Position numbers and translations under genes: made by a program | Notes under the pieces: generated by a model | The model's input: the letters and a program-made list of their open reading frames with translations, nothing else | Database searches by the model: none | Told to the model about the DNA's origin: nothing | Shown: positions 8,449 through 17,877 of the stretch, one piece after another | Layout of the letters: every line of letters starts with the position of its first letter | Position numbering within the stretch: position 1 is the first letter of the stretch | Source of the DNA: UBA2040 sp041674745 | GTDB lineage: Bacteria; Bacteroidota; Bacteroidia; Flavobacteriales_D; Crocinitomicaceae | Direction of reading: 5' to 3' | DNA length: 64,000 nucleotides | NCBI GenBank assembly: GCA_041674745.1 | Contig: JBAYVD010000003.1 | Coordinates: 186,001-250,000, forward strand

Positions 8449-10146
8449 ATGAATCAGAGACTTTTACACTTTAGTATCACCTTGTGCTTATTGGGGTTTA
8501 TACCGCAAGTATCAGCACAAGAAACATCGAGTTTTGACGCGCAGTTTGCACAGATTGATAATGAATTAGTCAAGTGGGATCCTGTTCGCGGTAAATGGCT
8601 TGGCAGTTCTTTGAAAGCGATGTCTGTCAATGAACCGATTCCTGATCGAACCTTCCCAGAAGACTTTTCACCAGCAGAGATGCTAACATTGGTTCCACAA
8701 CTAACAGTTGAATCCATTCGATCAATTTCTCAAACGAATAGTCAAAGTTCAAGAGATTTATTAGCCAGAGAAAGATGGGCAAGAATCAATACCTATGCCA
8801 ATCGTCCAACTTGTTCGCTTGTGATGGGAAGAACTTATGGCGATCCGCATTTAAAATCGTTTGATGGGGCCGTTTATTCGTTTCAGACGGTGGGCGAATT
8901 TGTTCTTGCGACAGCCAACAATGGTCAATTTGAAGTACAAGTAAGGCAACAGCCAGAAAGTGATAATATTTCGCTTAATACAGCTGTAGCGATGCGTGTA
9001 GGAGGCGATAGGTTGGGAATTTATGCGCGTGATAAGCGAGATGCATTCAATGCTCCTGTCATGCTGAATGGAATGCCGATAGAAGTCGGAGCCAATTCGT
9101 ATTATTTACCACACGGGGGTACCATCAGTCATTCTGGAAAAAATTATTTGGTTACATGGCCTACTGGTGAAAAGGTTTCGGTGGACCTTTCTCAAACTGG
9201 AAACATGCGTTTCATGAATGTTGGGGTACAAGTTTATCCTTGTATTTCAAACAATTATTCAGGTTTGATGGGGAATGCTAATGGAAATCAACGAGACGAT
9301 TTTAATGTTTCAGCCGGAGGATCTTCCATGACAATGTTTGGTAATAGTACGGTTTCAGATCAAATGGAAAAGGAAAGATTGGCTTTTTTAGCCAAAGATT
9401 TTGCCGACCATTTTAGAATTACGCCACAAAATTCGCTTTTCGATTATGGTTTTGGTGAAAGCACCATGGCTTTTACGGATTACAGCTATCCGCGTGTACA
9501 CCGAACGATCAACGATATGCCAACCAACCAACGGAACATTGCTCGAAATAACTGTATCGCTAGTGGTTTGACAGGAGATGATTTAAATGCATGTATTTAC
9601 GACAATGGATTCTTGAATATTGCTCCAGTGCAACCTCCAGTAATCCCGAATCGGACGAACAATGTAACCTTAGGAAGAGTGGAAACGGAAGTTCCGAATG
9701 TGAATCCAACGCGTGTACCAAATCCAAGTCCAGCTGTGATTCATGATGGACAACATTTTACACGACCAGTTGACACACGTCCGAATGTGAACGAAGAGAT
9801 TAAACCAAGAGAGGTTCCGAATGCGTCACCAAAACCGAAATGGGAATCTATAGAGGTGGAAAATAGAACCAACGACAACAATGGTGCTACTCCCAAACCA
9901 TCCATGAACAATACGAATGGAAATGGTCACACCGCGTCTCCAGTAAAACCATCAAAAACGGAGCCTAGCACACAACCTGTTCAAAAACCGAAACCAAGCA
10001 ATGTACCTCCAAGAGAAGCACCAACACCTGGCAAAGTTGAAAAACCAGCGGTTCCAGCTACTCCCAAACCGGTAAAAACGAGCCCACAGCCGGCGCCTGT
10101 TAAACCGCCATCAAAGCCTCCAGTTACTCCCGTTAAACGGGGATAA
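8449..10146 (+). CDS. Secreted von Willebrand factor type D domain protein with proline-rich tail
   Basis: 565 residues. A signal peptide ends near VSAQE (residue 24). A VWD domain spans roughly 122-280, with the opening GDPHLKSFDG (131-140) and the closing GLMGNANGNQRDDF, where the usual GLCGN cysteine is a methionine. Residues about 390-565 are low-complexity, rich in Pro, Lys, Thr and Asn (repeated KP, VKP, PSKP), like a cell-wall or matrix stalk. No T9SS sorting domain is present, so it probably leaves by Sec only or stays in the periplasm or outer membrane. Expression is probably sigma-54 dependent. VWD domains mediate adhesion or multimerisation in animals; the bacterial role here is unknown. 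Confidence 0.85.
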   Translation: MNQRLLHFSITLCLLGFIPQVSAQETSSFDAQFAQIDNELVKWDPVRGKWLGSSLKAMSVNEPIPDRTFPEDFSPAEMLTLVPQLTVESIRSISQTNSQSSRDLLARERWARINTYANRPTCSLVMGRTYGDPHLKSFDGAVYSFQTVGEFVLATANNGQFEVQVRQQPESDNISLNTAVAMRVGGDRLGIYARDKRDAFNAPVMLNGMPIEVGANSYYLPHGGTISHSGKNYLVTWPTGEKVSVDLSQTGNMRFMNVGVQVYPCISNNYSGLMGNANGNQRDDFNVSAGGSSMTMFGNSTVSDQMEKERLAFLAKDFADHFRITPQNSLFDYGFGESTMAFTDYSYPRVHRTINDMPTNQRNIARNNCIASGLTGDDLNACIYDNGFLNIAPVQPPVIPNRTNNVTLGRVETEVPNVNPTRVPNPSPAVIHDGQHFTRPVDTRPNVNEEIKPREVPNASPKPKWESIEVENRTNDNNGATPKPSMNNTNGNGHTASPVKPSKTEPSTQPVQKPKPSNVPPREAPTPGKVEKPAVPATPKPVKTSPQPAPVKPPSKPPVTPVKRG

Positions 10147-10151
10147 GATAA

Positions 10152-10185
10152 AAAAAAAGCTTCTGAATTTTCAGAAGCTTTTTTT
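10152..10185. terminator. Bidirectional hairpin terminator
   Basis: Arms AAGCTTCTGAA (10157-10167) and TTCAGAAGCTT (10170-10180) are perfectly complementary and flanked by A and T tracts. It can therefore end both the VWD gene and the convergent lpd gene. Confidence 0.85.
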
Positions 10186-10197
10186 GATTTGTATTTT

Positions 10198-11601
10198 TTA
10201 AATGTGAATGGCTCTTTTGCTCGTGGCATCCATGGCCGCTTCCTTAACTGCCTCAGAATAGGTAGGGTGAGGATGACAGATGCGCGCAATATCTTCTGCC
10301 GACGCACGGTATTCCATGGCAACAACTGCTTCCATAATTAAATCTGCAGCTCTTGGTCCAATCATGTGAACACCCAGAACTTCATCGGTATTTTTATCGG
10401 CAATTACTTTAATGACACCAGCTGTATCCATACTAGCTCTTGCTCTTCCTAATGCTTTGATTGGAAAACTACCAATTTTCACTTCTATACCAGCATCTTT
10501 CAGTTCTTTTTCTGTTTTTCCAACAGAAGCCACCTCTGGCCAAGTATAAACTACGCCAGGTATTAAATTGTAATTCATGTGCGGTTTTTGTCCAGCAATT
10601 AATTCAGCGACAAATGTGCCTTCTTCCTCTGCTTTGTGGGCTAACATAGCGCCACGAACAACATCTCCAATGGCATAGATATTTGGTATGTTGGTTTGTA
10701 GATGGTCATTTACTTCAACTTGCCCTTTTTCGTTTAGTTTAACACCGGCTTTATCAAAACCAAGACCTTCAGTATAAGGTTTTCTTCCAACGGCTACCAA
10801 ACAATAATCAGCTTCCAAGGCAACTTCTTCCCCTTTTTTGTTCAAAGCAGTCAGCTCTACTTTTTTGCCTTTGTTGACTACTTTTTGAACTTTGTGTTCC
10901 ATGTAGAATTTGAAGCCTTCTTTTTTCAAGATGCGAGTCAACTCTTTGCCCATCGTTTCGTCCATTGTTGGAATAATACTAGGGGCAAATTCAACCACTT
11001 CCACTTCAGAACCTAAACGGCTGTATACAGAACCTAATTCAAGTCCAATTACACCACCGCCAATAACGATCATCTTTTTAGGAATCTCAGTCAAATTCAA
11101 TGCTTCTGTAGAAGTGATAATTCTTTTTTTGTCTGGCTCCATTCCGGGAAAGAAATTCGGTTTAGATCCAGTAGCGATAATGATATTTTTCGACTTAATT
11201 TGTTGCGTTTTGTTATCGTTTCCTTTGATTTCTACTGTTGTGCTGTCAACAAATGAACCAAGTCCTTCGAAAACGGTAATCTTATTTTTATCCATTAAAA
11301 ATTTAACTCCGTTGCAGGTTTGACTGACAACATCATTTTTTCGGGCTATCATTTGCTTGATATCCGGGGTGACTTTACCAGTTTCAATACCGTGCTCTTT
11401 GAAATTATGAACAGCGTTGAAATAATGTTCAGATGAATCAAGTAACGCCTTAGAAGGAATACAACCAACATTTAGACAAGTACCACCAAGTGTACTGTAT
11501 TTTTCTATTAAAGCCGTTTTCATGCCCAGTTGAGCACATCGGATAGCTGCTACATATCCACCAGGACCAGAACCAATAATTGTTACATCAAATGAATCCA
11601 T
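10198..11601 (-). CDS. lpdA: Dihydrolipoyl dehydrogenase (E3)
   Basis: 467 residues, the full family length. A cytosolic flavoprotein that reoxidises dihydrolipoamide in pyruvate and 2-oxoglutarate dehydrogenases and the glycine cleavage system. The FAD-binding GSGPGG (10-15), the redox disulfide GGTCLNVGC (Cys42 and Cys47), the NAD-binding VIGGGVIGLELG and the C-terminal active-site base HPHPTYSE are all present. It is monocistronic, bounded by the hairpin at 10152 and a -7 box upstream. Lipoyl synthase is encoded 3.4 kb away on the same strand, which makes functional sense though the two are not one operon. Confidence 0.97.
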   Translation of the reverse strand: MDSFDVTIIGSGPGGYVAAIRCAQLGMKTALIEKYSTLGGTCLNVGCIPSKALLDSSEHYFNAVHNFKEHGIETGKVTPDIKQMIARKNDVVSQTCNGVKFLMDKNKITVFEGLGSFVDSTTVEIKGNDNKTQQIKSKNIIIATGSKPNFFPGMEPDKKRIITSTEALNLTEIPKKMIVIGGGVIGLELGSVYSRLGSEVEVVEFAPSIIPTMDETMGKELTRILKKEGFKFYMEHKVQKVVNKGKKVELTALNKKGEEVALEADYCLVAVGRKPYTEGLGFDKAGVKLNEKGQVEVNDHLQTNIPNIYAIGDVVRGAMLAHKAEEEGTFVAELIAGQKPHMNYNLIPGVVYTWPEVASVGKTEKELKDAGIEVKIGSFPIKALGRARASMDTAGVIKVIADKNTDEVLGVHMIGPRAADLIMEAVVAMEYRASAEDIARICHPHPTYSEAVKEAAMDATSKRAIHI

Positions 11602-11620
11602 TATTTCTTTTATTTTTTTA

Positions 11621-11628
11621 CAAAGTTA
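11621..11628 (-). promoter_or_regulatory. -7 box (TAACTTTG) for lpdA
   Basis: On the minus strand TAACTTTG matches TAnnTTTG and ends 19 nt before the lpdA ATG. The nearest TTG (plus-strand CAA at 11653-11655) is 24 nt away, longer than usual. Confidence 0.5.
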
Positions 11629-11696
11629 GAATTTATAGCGACTAAGGTTAAACAACGCTAAACAAAAAATGCAAAGATTTTGTGTTTTATTGAACA

Positions 11697-11730
11697 AAAA
11701 AAAGACTGCCAATTTTGACAGTCTTTTTTT
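11697..11730 (-). terminator. Hairpin terminator after the T9SS cargo gene
   Basis: A-tract plus GACTG (to 11708) pairs with CAGTC plus T-tract (11719-11730). It lies just downstream of the stop of the BNR protein gene on the minus strand. Confidence 0.8.
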
Positions 11731-11745
11731 AAGTTCATTGCGAAA

Positions 11746-14700
11746 TTACATTTTGATAAATTTCGTTGTTTCGGATTGTGATCCAGAAACCAATTTGATG
11801 ATATAGGTTCCTCTTGGCAAGTCATCCGCTTCGACGTCTAATAGACAAGCACCTTTATCCATATTTTTCTTTTGAATCATTTTTACTTTCGTACCAGTAA
11901 TTGAATAAACAGCAACATTCACAGTGCCTGATTCTTCTAAATTGAAACTCAAGGTAGTTGTTGTTGAAGTTGGATTTGGATACGTTTTTAATTTTGTTTT
12001 AAACGCCTCCGCTTCCGAAGTTCCATTATTCGTAACGTTTAACAACGAGGAAGAACTCCAAATACCACGACCAAAAGTAGCGATGTAAATTTCTCCTGGA
12101 CGGTTGTTTCCTTCATTGTATGTTTTCCATGATTGACGAACTTCATAAACTGGCGTGCCTTCAAATCCAGCACTTGAATTTACCCAAGTTGAACCTCCAT
12201 TTGATGAAACAAATACACCTAAGTGAGTTCCAACCACAATGATATCGCTATCATCTCTGTCGATAATACCATCATAACTGATTGGTGAATTGGCTCCAGC
12301 AATAGGACTCAAAGTCGTGAAAGTAGGAGAACTTGAAGTCGCGTTATTCGAACGTTTTGCTGGATTCAAACCTTGGAAAACGATCAGGTCAGCAGCATTG
12401 GCAGGATTTAAAGCAATTCCTTGCACAGATCCTGAGTAGACTGTCGTTTGTGTGGCATCAGTTGGTGCAATCGAAAGGTTCGCAGGGAAACTTGGTAAAT
12501 CTGTATATAAATTTCCTAATCCATCCAATCTCGTCACTTTATTACCAGTAGAAATGTAACATGTGTTAAGGTCTTTAGAAAACTCCATTTCAACGATATC
12601 TTCAAAGGTGCTACCAACATTTTGAGCAAGAATTACCCAGTTATTACTAGCTTTTGACGTACGTAAGGCATCTCTTGTTCCCCAAATTTCACCATTGTTT
12701 TTGTTTACGTACATACAGAACCATGATTGAAAAGGATCTGCAACACGCGCTGAGTCCCAAGAAACTCCAATGGCAGTTGAATCTTTTCCTAGTTCAATAA
12801 CTTTGTTTGAAATAGGGTGTTTTGCAAAGTACCATTTGTATGTGCTCGTACTTGCTACAACAACAGTATCAGGTCCACCAGGAAGTTGCACAAGCAATGA
12901 ATCACCAATTGTCGGTGGAGCAATTCCTGAAATGTAGGAGTAACTGTAATTTCCTAATAACACAGTCAAACCGTTAATTGCATTTTTAACCGAAGTTCTT
13001 ATTTGTGTCAAAGATGGATCGTTTTCAACAAATGCATCGTAATACATTGCAGTTGGTGTAACATAGTTCATTGAATCTCCAGTTGATGCACTTGGCACAC
13101 GCACGGTAGCCCCGGCTGCATAATTTTTATTCGCTGCGTAGGTTACTGAATCTTTCGAATTAGGGTCAAAATACTCTGCTAAACCAATTGTTGTGTAGAA
13201 AGGGAAATTTGCAGCTGTATACGAGGTTGGGAAATCAGGTACAAAGGAGCTAAATGAACTTCCTCCATCTGCTGATCTGCTTACGGCACCAGTATAAACT
13301 GTTGAGAACATAACCTTCGGATTGAAGAATGAAATTTCACATTGGAAACCATCACCACCTCCAACTTGTCTGAATTCTTTGTAGGTAGACAAGGAGTGAT
13401 TGTTGTAAAGTGTACCATTGTCTTGTGCACCCCCCATTACAGATCCATCTCTATCAAATGCAACACCGTAAAATTGAGTTACATTGTATCCACGATTTGA
13501 TGGGTAGAAAGTAGCGCCAAAGTCATTTGTAATACCAATACCACCGTCATTGCCAATATAAAGACGATTGTTTCCGTCAAATTTCATTTCATGGTTGTCG
13601 GCATGCACATAGGTTGGAGCAGTAGCACCTACAAACCAGTCCGATAATTTTTGGAAACCACCAGAAATAGGTGCATTATCTGTTTGTTTCCATTTCCAGA
13701 TATCCAAGCCACCTAAGAAAATTCTTTCAGGATCCGTTGGATCAACTGAAACAATTGTATTGTACGTTCCTTGACCATTGTAGATATTCAAGTTACTCGT
13801 GATACCTGCGGCTCCAACAAATTGTGCCCACGTATTCCCGTTGTCTTGTGAAACATTCATTCCAGCCAATGTTCCTGCACTATTGGTGCGAACTGCATAA
13901 ATATTGTAGTTGCCATTTGCATTCAACGTTGGAGAAATAGCATATTCCATTCGAGCTGCACCAACCGGCACTACATTTGCCGTTGAACCAGATTTGTCTG
14001 TAAACGTATTTCCACCATCTGTTGAGACAATTGTTTTATTATTCAATCCTGCAGCGGCAACGATAACATTACCGTTTTTAGAAATTTGAATGGCAGAAAT
14101 TGAACCGGAAACTGGTGAGGTTACAGTTCCCATTGAAGCATCAGATGCGGTATAGGTTCTTAAACCAGCGGCAGTTGCGAACCAAACTTTGTTGCTGTTA
14201 GCAGCACAAACGATTTCAGGTATTCTTGAAAACTGCGTGGTGGTTGTTCCAGGTACGGTTGACCATGAAGCACCTTGATCAGTCGTATAGAAAATCCCGT
14301 TACCATCCCATGTGTCTGCACTGAATCCCATCCCTGTCGCTACATAAATAGTTCCATCCGCTGTTTGTACTATAGATGAAATGAATTTTGAGCCTGTATA
14401 TCCTTCCACTTTTGACCAAGTACTTCCTTTATTAGGGGAAAAGAATAAACCTCCCGTAACACTACCTGCGTAAATATGATTGATGTTGTTTTTATCAATT
14501 AAAATTGCGCGGGTTCTTCCACCTATGTTATCTGGACCTTGTTCTTCCCAAGTGATTGGTAAGCTTTTCGGAGTAGGCATGTCTTTCACTGCCTTTTCAA
14601 TTAATTTCAATTTGGCATCACTAATTCGTGTTCCAGTTGACGCGTCAAAATATCGTGCGGCAATCCAAGCAGCTGCATCATCTGCAGATTGTTCTTGAAG

Positions 14701-14823
14701 AAAAGATAATTGATTTTGTGTATACCCACCTTTTTTATTAAAAGCGAAAGGTGAAACAAGGGCAACCGCCGCAATTACAGCTATCCCGATGGAACCAATT
14801 AATATAAGTTTACTTTTTTTCAT
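11746..14823 (-). CDS. Large secreted BNR/sialidase-repeat protein with T9SS type A sorting domain
   Basis: About 1025 residues from the ATG at 14823. The in-frame ATG at 14856 adds 11 polar residues ahead of the signal sequence and is less likely. The signal peptide (MKKSKLILIG followed by a hydrophobic stretch) leads to a body with at least six BNR-like motifs of the S-x-D-x-G-x-T/S-W/F type (SPNKGSTW, TTDQGASW, STDGGNTF, SQDNGNTW, SADGGSSF, SSNGGSTW), which predicts a beta-propeller. The last ~75 residues (from TYPNPTS to KFIKM) form the Por secretion tail, so it should be exported by the T9SS encoded at 42109-49520. No catalytic sialidase residues (such as an N-terminal FRIP) were seen, so glycan binding or structural roles are as likely as hydrolysis. 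Confidence 0.9.
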   Translation of the reverse strand: MKKSKLILIGSIGIAVIAAVALVSPFAFNKKGGYTQNQLSFLQEQSADDAAAWIAARYFDASTGTRISDAKLKLIEKAVKDMPTPKSLPITWEEQGPDNIGGRTRAILIDKNNINHIYAGSVTGGLFFSPNKGSTWSKVEGYTGSKFISSIVQTADGTIYVATGMGFSADTWDGNGIFYTTDQGASWSTVPGTTTTQFSRIPEIVCAANSNKVWFATAAGLRTYTASDASMGTVTSPVSGSISAIQISKNGNVIVAAAGLNNKTIVSTDGGNTFTDKSGSTANVVPVGAARMEYAISPTLNANGNYNIYAVRTNSAGTLAGMNVSQDNGNTWAQFVGAAGITSNLNIYNGQGTYNTIVSVDPTDPERIFLGGLDIWKWKQTDNAPISGGFQKLSDWFVGATAPTYVHADNHEMKFDGNNRLYIGNDGGIGITNDFGATFYPSNRGYNVTQFYGVAFDRDGSVMGGAQDNGTLYNNHSLSTYKEFRQVGGGDGFQCEISFFNPKVMFSTVYTGAVSRSADGGSSFSSFVPDFPTSYTAANFPFYTTIGLAEYFDPNSKDSVTYAANKNYAAGATVRVPSASTGDSMNYVTPTAMYYDAFVENDPSLTQIRTSVKNAINGLTVLLGNYSYSYISGIAPPTIGDSLLVQLPGGPDTVVVASTSTYKWYFAKHPISNKVIELGKDSTAIGVSWDSARVADPFQSWFCMYVNKNNGEIWGTRDALRTSKASNNWVILAQNVGSTFEDIVEMEFSKDLNTCYISTGNKVTRLDGLGNLYTDLPSFPANLSIAPTDATQTTVYSGSVQGIALNPANAADLIVFQGLNPAKRSNNATSSSPTFTTLSPIAGANSPISYDGIIDRDDSDIIVVGTHLGVFVSSNGGSTWVNSSAGFEGTPVYEVRQSWKTYNEGNNRPGEIYIATFGRGIWSSSSLLNVTNNGTSEAEAFKTKLKTYPNPTSTTTTLSFNLEESGTVNVAVYSITGTKVKMIQKKNMDKGACLLDVEADDLPRGTYIIKLVSGSQSETTKFIKM

Positions 14824-15028
14824 ATAGTTTATATATTCAAAATTTGATCTAGTCAATTAAACGAGTGCCAAATTACAAAAAATTAAAGTTTTTTGGCAAA
14901 CCAATATTCATTTATTTATCAATTCTTTTTCTCTTAAACAGTAAAATTAGGTTAAATGTTTATTAAAGAAAATGAAATTTTAATCTTTCGAGCAGAAAAC
15001 ATACAGGTCTAAAGGATTTATATCCTCC

Positions 15029-15904
15029 TTAAAACATGTGTTTTTCCGCATGATAGGATGAACGAACCAAAGGTCCACTCTCAACGATCCTGAATCCCAT
15101 AGCCATGCCTTTTTCTTTGTACTCTGCAAATTTTTCGGGTGTAACAAATTCTGCTATCGGCAGGTGTTTGGCAGTTGGTTGCAGATATTGACCAATCGTT
15201 AAAACGTCTACATTCACACTGCGAAGGTCTTGCATGGTCTCAAGAATTTCCTCTTCCGTTTCTCCCAAACCGAGCATGATCCCCGATTTAGTTCGCATAC
15301 CACCTTTTTTTAGTCGAAATAAAACTTCCAAACTGCGGTCATATTTTGCTTGAATTCTTACTTGTTTCGTTAATCTACGCACCGTTTCTAAATTGTGAGA
15401 AACGATTTCAGGAGCTACATCAATAATGCGTTGTAAGTTTTCCCATTTTCCTGCAAAATCAGGAATCAAAGTTTCCATGGTGGTGCCCGGTGATTGGTGC
15501 CGAATAGCCCTTACCGTTTGCGCCCAAATTTCAGAACCACCATCTTTTAAGTCATCTCGATCAACGGACGTTATCACGGCATGTTTTACCCCCATTAACT
15601 TTACACTTTTCGCGACGTTTCCAGGCTCAAATTCATCCGCTTCTTCCGGACGGCCTGTTTGCACGGCACAAAAGCCGCAAGAACGGGTGCAGATATTTCC
15701 TAATATCATAAAGGTAGCGGTACCTTCACCCCAGCATTCTCCCATGTTCGGGCAATTTCCACTTTCACATATTGTGTGCAATTTGTGTTCGGAAACCAAA
15801 GAGCGAACTTTTTTATAATTTTCCCCTGTTGGGAGTTTCACGCGAAGCCATTTTGGCTTGTTGATGCGCACACGTCCATCTTTGGTTGTAATGGTATTTT
15901 CCAT
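15029..15904 (-). CDS. lipA: Lipoyl synthase (radical SAM)
   Basis: About 291 residues from the ATG at 15904. The alternative ATG at 15925 would overlap the upstream gene. It inserts two sulfurs into octanoyl groups on E2/H proteins. Both iron-sulfur clusters are visible: the auxiliary cluster cysteines C46, C51 and C57 in CESGNCPNMGEC, and the radical SAM triad C72, C76 and C79 in CTRSCGFC. The C-terminal RSSYHAEK holds the conserved serine ligand of the auxiliary cluster. It follows an outer-membrane-like gene by 1 nt, so the two may be co-transcribed. Confidence 0.96.
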   Translation of the reverse strand: MENTITTKDGRVRINKPKWLRVKLPTGENYKKVRSLVSEHKLHTICESGNCPNMGECWGEGTATFMILGNICTRSCGFCAVQTGRPEEADEFEPGNVAKSVKLMGVKHAVITSVDRDDLKDGGSEIWAQTVRAIRHQSPGTTMETLIPDFAGKWENLQRIIDVAPEIVSHNLETVRRLTKQVRIQAKYDRSLEVLFRLKKGGMRTKSGIMLGLGETEEEILETMQDLRSVNVDVLTIGQYLQPTAKHLPIAEFVTPEKFAEYKEKGMAMGFRIVESGPLVRSSYHAEKHMF

Positions 15905-15905
15905 G

Positions 15906-16661
15906 TTAAATTTTATTTTTCCCAAACTGAACGCAAGCGTACAAACCTGGAAATATATTTTTGTTTTTTCCTAAGTAAAAAAGAGGTATCGCTTCAGAAA
16001 AGTAATCGAGTTGTACACCAATTTCTACTGCAGTTATTTTGCTCGCATTTGGACTAAAGTCAAACTGAAATCCGGTCTTACCAAAAACACCAAATGCAAA
16101 TTTACTTTCGGTGAATCCTTTCCAAAAACTCGATCGCCCATAAATATTCTCTGCATAATGTATCGTTGGGTCGTACAACTTATCTTCTGGCTTGGTAATA
16201 GCAGGTTCGGTATACGGCTCTTTTATTTTTAAGTAAATGGGCTTTATCAAGCCAAAGGAAGGCCCAATTTGGAATTGGTACCGAATGGAAACACCCCTTT
16301 CTCGTTTTCTTTCATAAAGGCGCCAACTCATTCCGTAGGCAATTCTTGCCGTATATAGCAGATTTATTTTCCCATACACATATGATTTTGAATCTTCGTA
16401 AAAAGTATTGGTTTTGCGTGTTTCCTTCCCTGTTTTCAAACTACTGGCATACACATGAATTCCTTGTTTAAAATTGTACGTTTTATTTCTTTCGTAAGAA
16501 TAAATACCGCCGAAACCATTGGTACTTAATTGCAGTCCAACGAACCAATCTTTCTTGTAGAGGTAGCCGATCGGCTCTTCAGCGGGCAATTGAGCCCAGA
16601 TAGGAGTGCTCCAAGCGACAAAAAAGAGTATTTTTACCAGCTGATTCAAAGGAATTTTCAA
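15906..16661 (-). CDS. Uncharacterised secreted, probably outer-membrane beta-barrel protein
   Basis: 251 residues. A signal peptide ends near PIWAQLP (residue 24). The rest alternates aromatic and polar residues in short strands (DWFVGLQLSTNGFGGIYSY, then GKINLLYTARIAYGMSW), ending in an amphipathic strand (GLYACVQFGKNKI). This pattern suggests a small outer-membrane barrel, but no named family is recognised. It precedes lipA by 1 nt. A -7 box lies directly upstream at 16672-16679. Confidence 0.7.
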   Translation of the reverse strand: MKIPLNQLVKILFFVAWSTPIWAQLPAEEPIGYLYKKDWFVGLQLSTNGFGGIYSYERNKTYNFKQGIHVYASSLKTGKETRKTNTFYEDSKSYVYGKINLLYTARIAYGMSWRLYERKRERGVSIRYQFQIGPSFGLIKPIYLKIKEPYTEPAITKPEDKLYDPTIHYAENIYGRSSFWKGFTESKFAFGVFGKTGFQFDFSPNASKITAVEIGVQLDYFSEAIPLFYLGKNKNIFPGLYACVQFGKNKI

Positions 16662-16671
16662 TTTTAATGAA

Positions 16672-16679
16672 CAAAGTTA
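16672..16679 (-). promoter_or_regulatory. -7 box (TAACTTTG) upstream of the barrel-lipA pair
   Basis: Minus-strand TAACTTTG ends ten bases before the ATG at 16661, predicting a leader of about 7 nt. It lies in the 33-bp divergent gap shared with the OsmC gene. No spaced TTG is seen. Confidence 0.45.
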
Positions 16680-16694
16680 CGACAATTAGAAGAA

Positions 16695-17099
16695 ATGGAT
16701 ACGGTTAAAATAGAATATTTAGGCGGCTTACGAACCGAGTGTACACACTTGCGAAGTGGCACAAAAATCCTAACGGATGCACCAGTTGACAACAAAGGTA
16801 AAGGGGAATTTTTTTCACCCACTGATTTGGTAGCTACTGCTTACGGTGCCTGTATGGTTTCCTTGATTGGTATTTATTGCCAAGACCATGATTTGGAATT
16901 CAGTCGTGGTTCGGTAGGTGTGGAAAAAATCATGGAAAGTAATCCGAGAAGAATTGGTGAATTGAAAATTGTTATGGATTTGACGGGGAACGATTGGGAT
17001 GAAATCACACAGAAGAAAATTGTGCGTGTTGCCGAATCTTGCCCGGTAGCCAAATCAGTATCAGCAGAAATAAAAATTACATTAGACATACAATTTTAA
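16695..17099 (+). CDS. OsmC-family protein (YhfA-like)
   Basis: 134 residues. OsmC/Ohr proteins are cytosolic thiol peroxidases or detoxifiers. The two reactive cysteines are present at C53 (YGACMVSL) and C116 (ESCPVAKS), as in the YhfA branch. The N-terminal strand region is shorter than in classic Ohr. It overlaps no gene but is 3 nt from rlmB and probably shares its transcript. A second, different OsmC protein is encoded at 60405-60878. The true substrate is unknown. Confidence 0.88.
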   Translation: MDTVKIEYLGGLRTECTHLRSGTKILTDAPVDNKGKGEFFSPTDLVATAYGACMVSLIGIYCQDHDLEFSRGSVGVEKIMESNPRRIGELKIVMDLTGNDWDEITQKKIVRVAESCPVAKSVSAEIKITLDIQF

Positions 17100-17102
17100 G
17101 TC

Positions 17103-17870
17103 ATGAGAGAAAATAACACCTACGTAAAACCAACACCTTCTGATGTAATATTTGGAATTCGCGCGGTTATTGAAGCGATTCGAAGTGAACGCGAAATCAA
17201 TAAAATAATGATCTTGAAAGGCATGAAAAAAGAGCTTTTTCAAGAATTAAAAGAGGAGTTGGCGAACAAAGATTATTTTTTGCAATTTGTACCAATTGAA
17301 AAATTGGATCGAATTACACAGGAGAATCACCAAGGGGTAATTGCTTATGTCTCTCCTATTGCTTATCAAAATATTGAGGAATTAGTCGATCAACGAATTG
17401 AAGAAGGTTTGAAAAGCAATATTTTGGTTTTGGACCGAATTACGGATGTTCGAAATTTTGGTGCCATTGCCCGAACGGCAGAATGTCAAGGTGTGGATGC
17501 AATTTTAATTCCTTCGAAAGGTTCTGCCATGGTAACGGCGGACGCAATGAAAACGTCTGCAGGAGCCTTAAACCGAATTCCGGTTTGTAGAACGGACAGT
17601 TTGAAGGACAGTTTGTTTTACATACAACAGTCAGGTTTCCGAATTGTGGCTTGTACGGAAAAGGGAAATGTTCCTCTATATGAAGTGAATTTCAGAGGTT
17701 CTGTGGCGACCATATTTGGATCGGAGGAGGACGGAATCACGAGTGATTTGTTGAATCTAGCTGACATCAAGGCAAGAATCCCAATGAAAGGAGCGATTGC
17801 TTCTATGAATGTAGGGGTTTCTGTTGGAATGGCGTTGTACGAGAAATTACGTCAGGAATTGCACGGTTAA
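17103..17870 (+). CDS. rlmB: 23S rRNA (guanosine-2'-O)-methyltransferase, TrmH/SpoU family (RlmB-like)
   Basis: 255 residues. The N-terminal substrate-binding domain (IFGIRAVIEAIRS, residues about 17-29) is followed by the SPOUT knot domain. All three SpoU motifs are seen: LDRITDVRNFGAIARTA, ATIFGSEEDGI and ASMNVGVSVGMALYE. It would methylate a guanosine ribose in 23S rRNA. Assignment to RlmB rather than another TrmH paralogue rests on length and the N-terminal domain, so the exact target is less certain than the family. Confidence 0.88.
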   Translation: MRENNTYVKPTPSDVIFGIRAVIEAIRSEREINKIMILKGMKKELFQELKEELANKDYFLQFVPIEKLDRITQENHQGVIAYVSPIAYQNIEELVDQRIEEGLKSNILVLDRITDVRNFGAIARTAECQGVDAILIPSKGSAMVTADAMKTSAGALNRIPVCRTDSLKDSLFYIQQSGFRIVACTEKGNVPLYEVNFRGSVATIFGSEEDGITSDLLNLADIKARIPMKGAIASMNVGVSVGMALYEKLRQELHG

Positions 17871-17877
17871 TACTGGT

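Noticed and set aside
14836..14875. A second TTGGCAC on the minus strand upstream of the T9SS cargo gene.
   Set aside because: The -12 element at the right spacing reads TAAT and does not fit.
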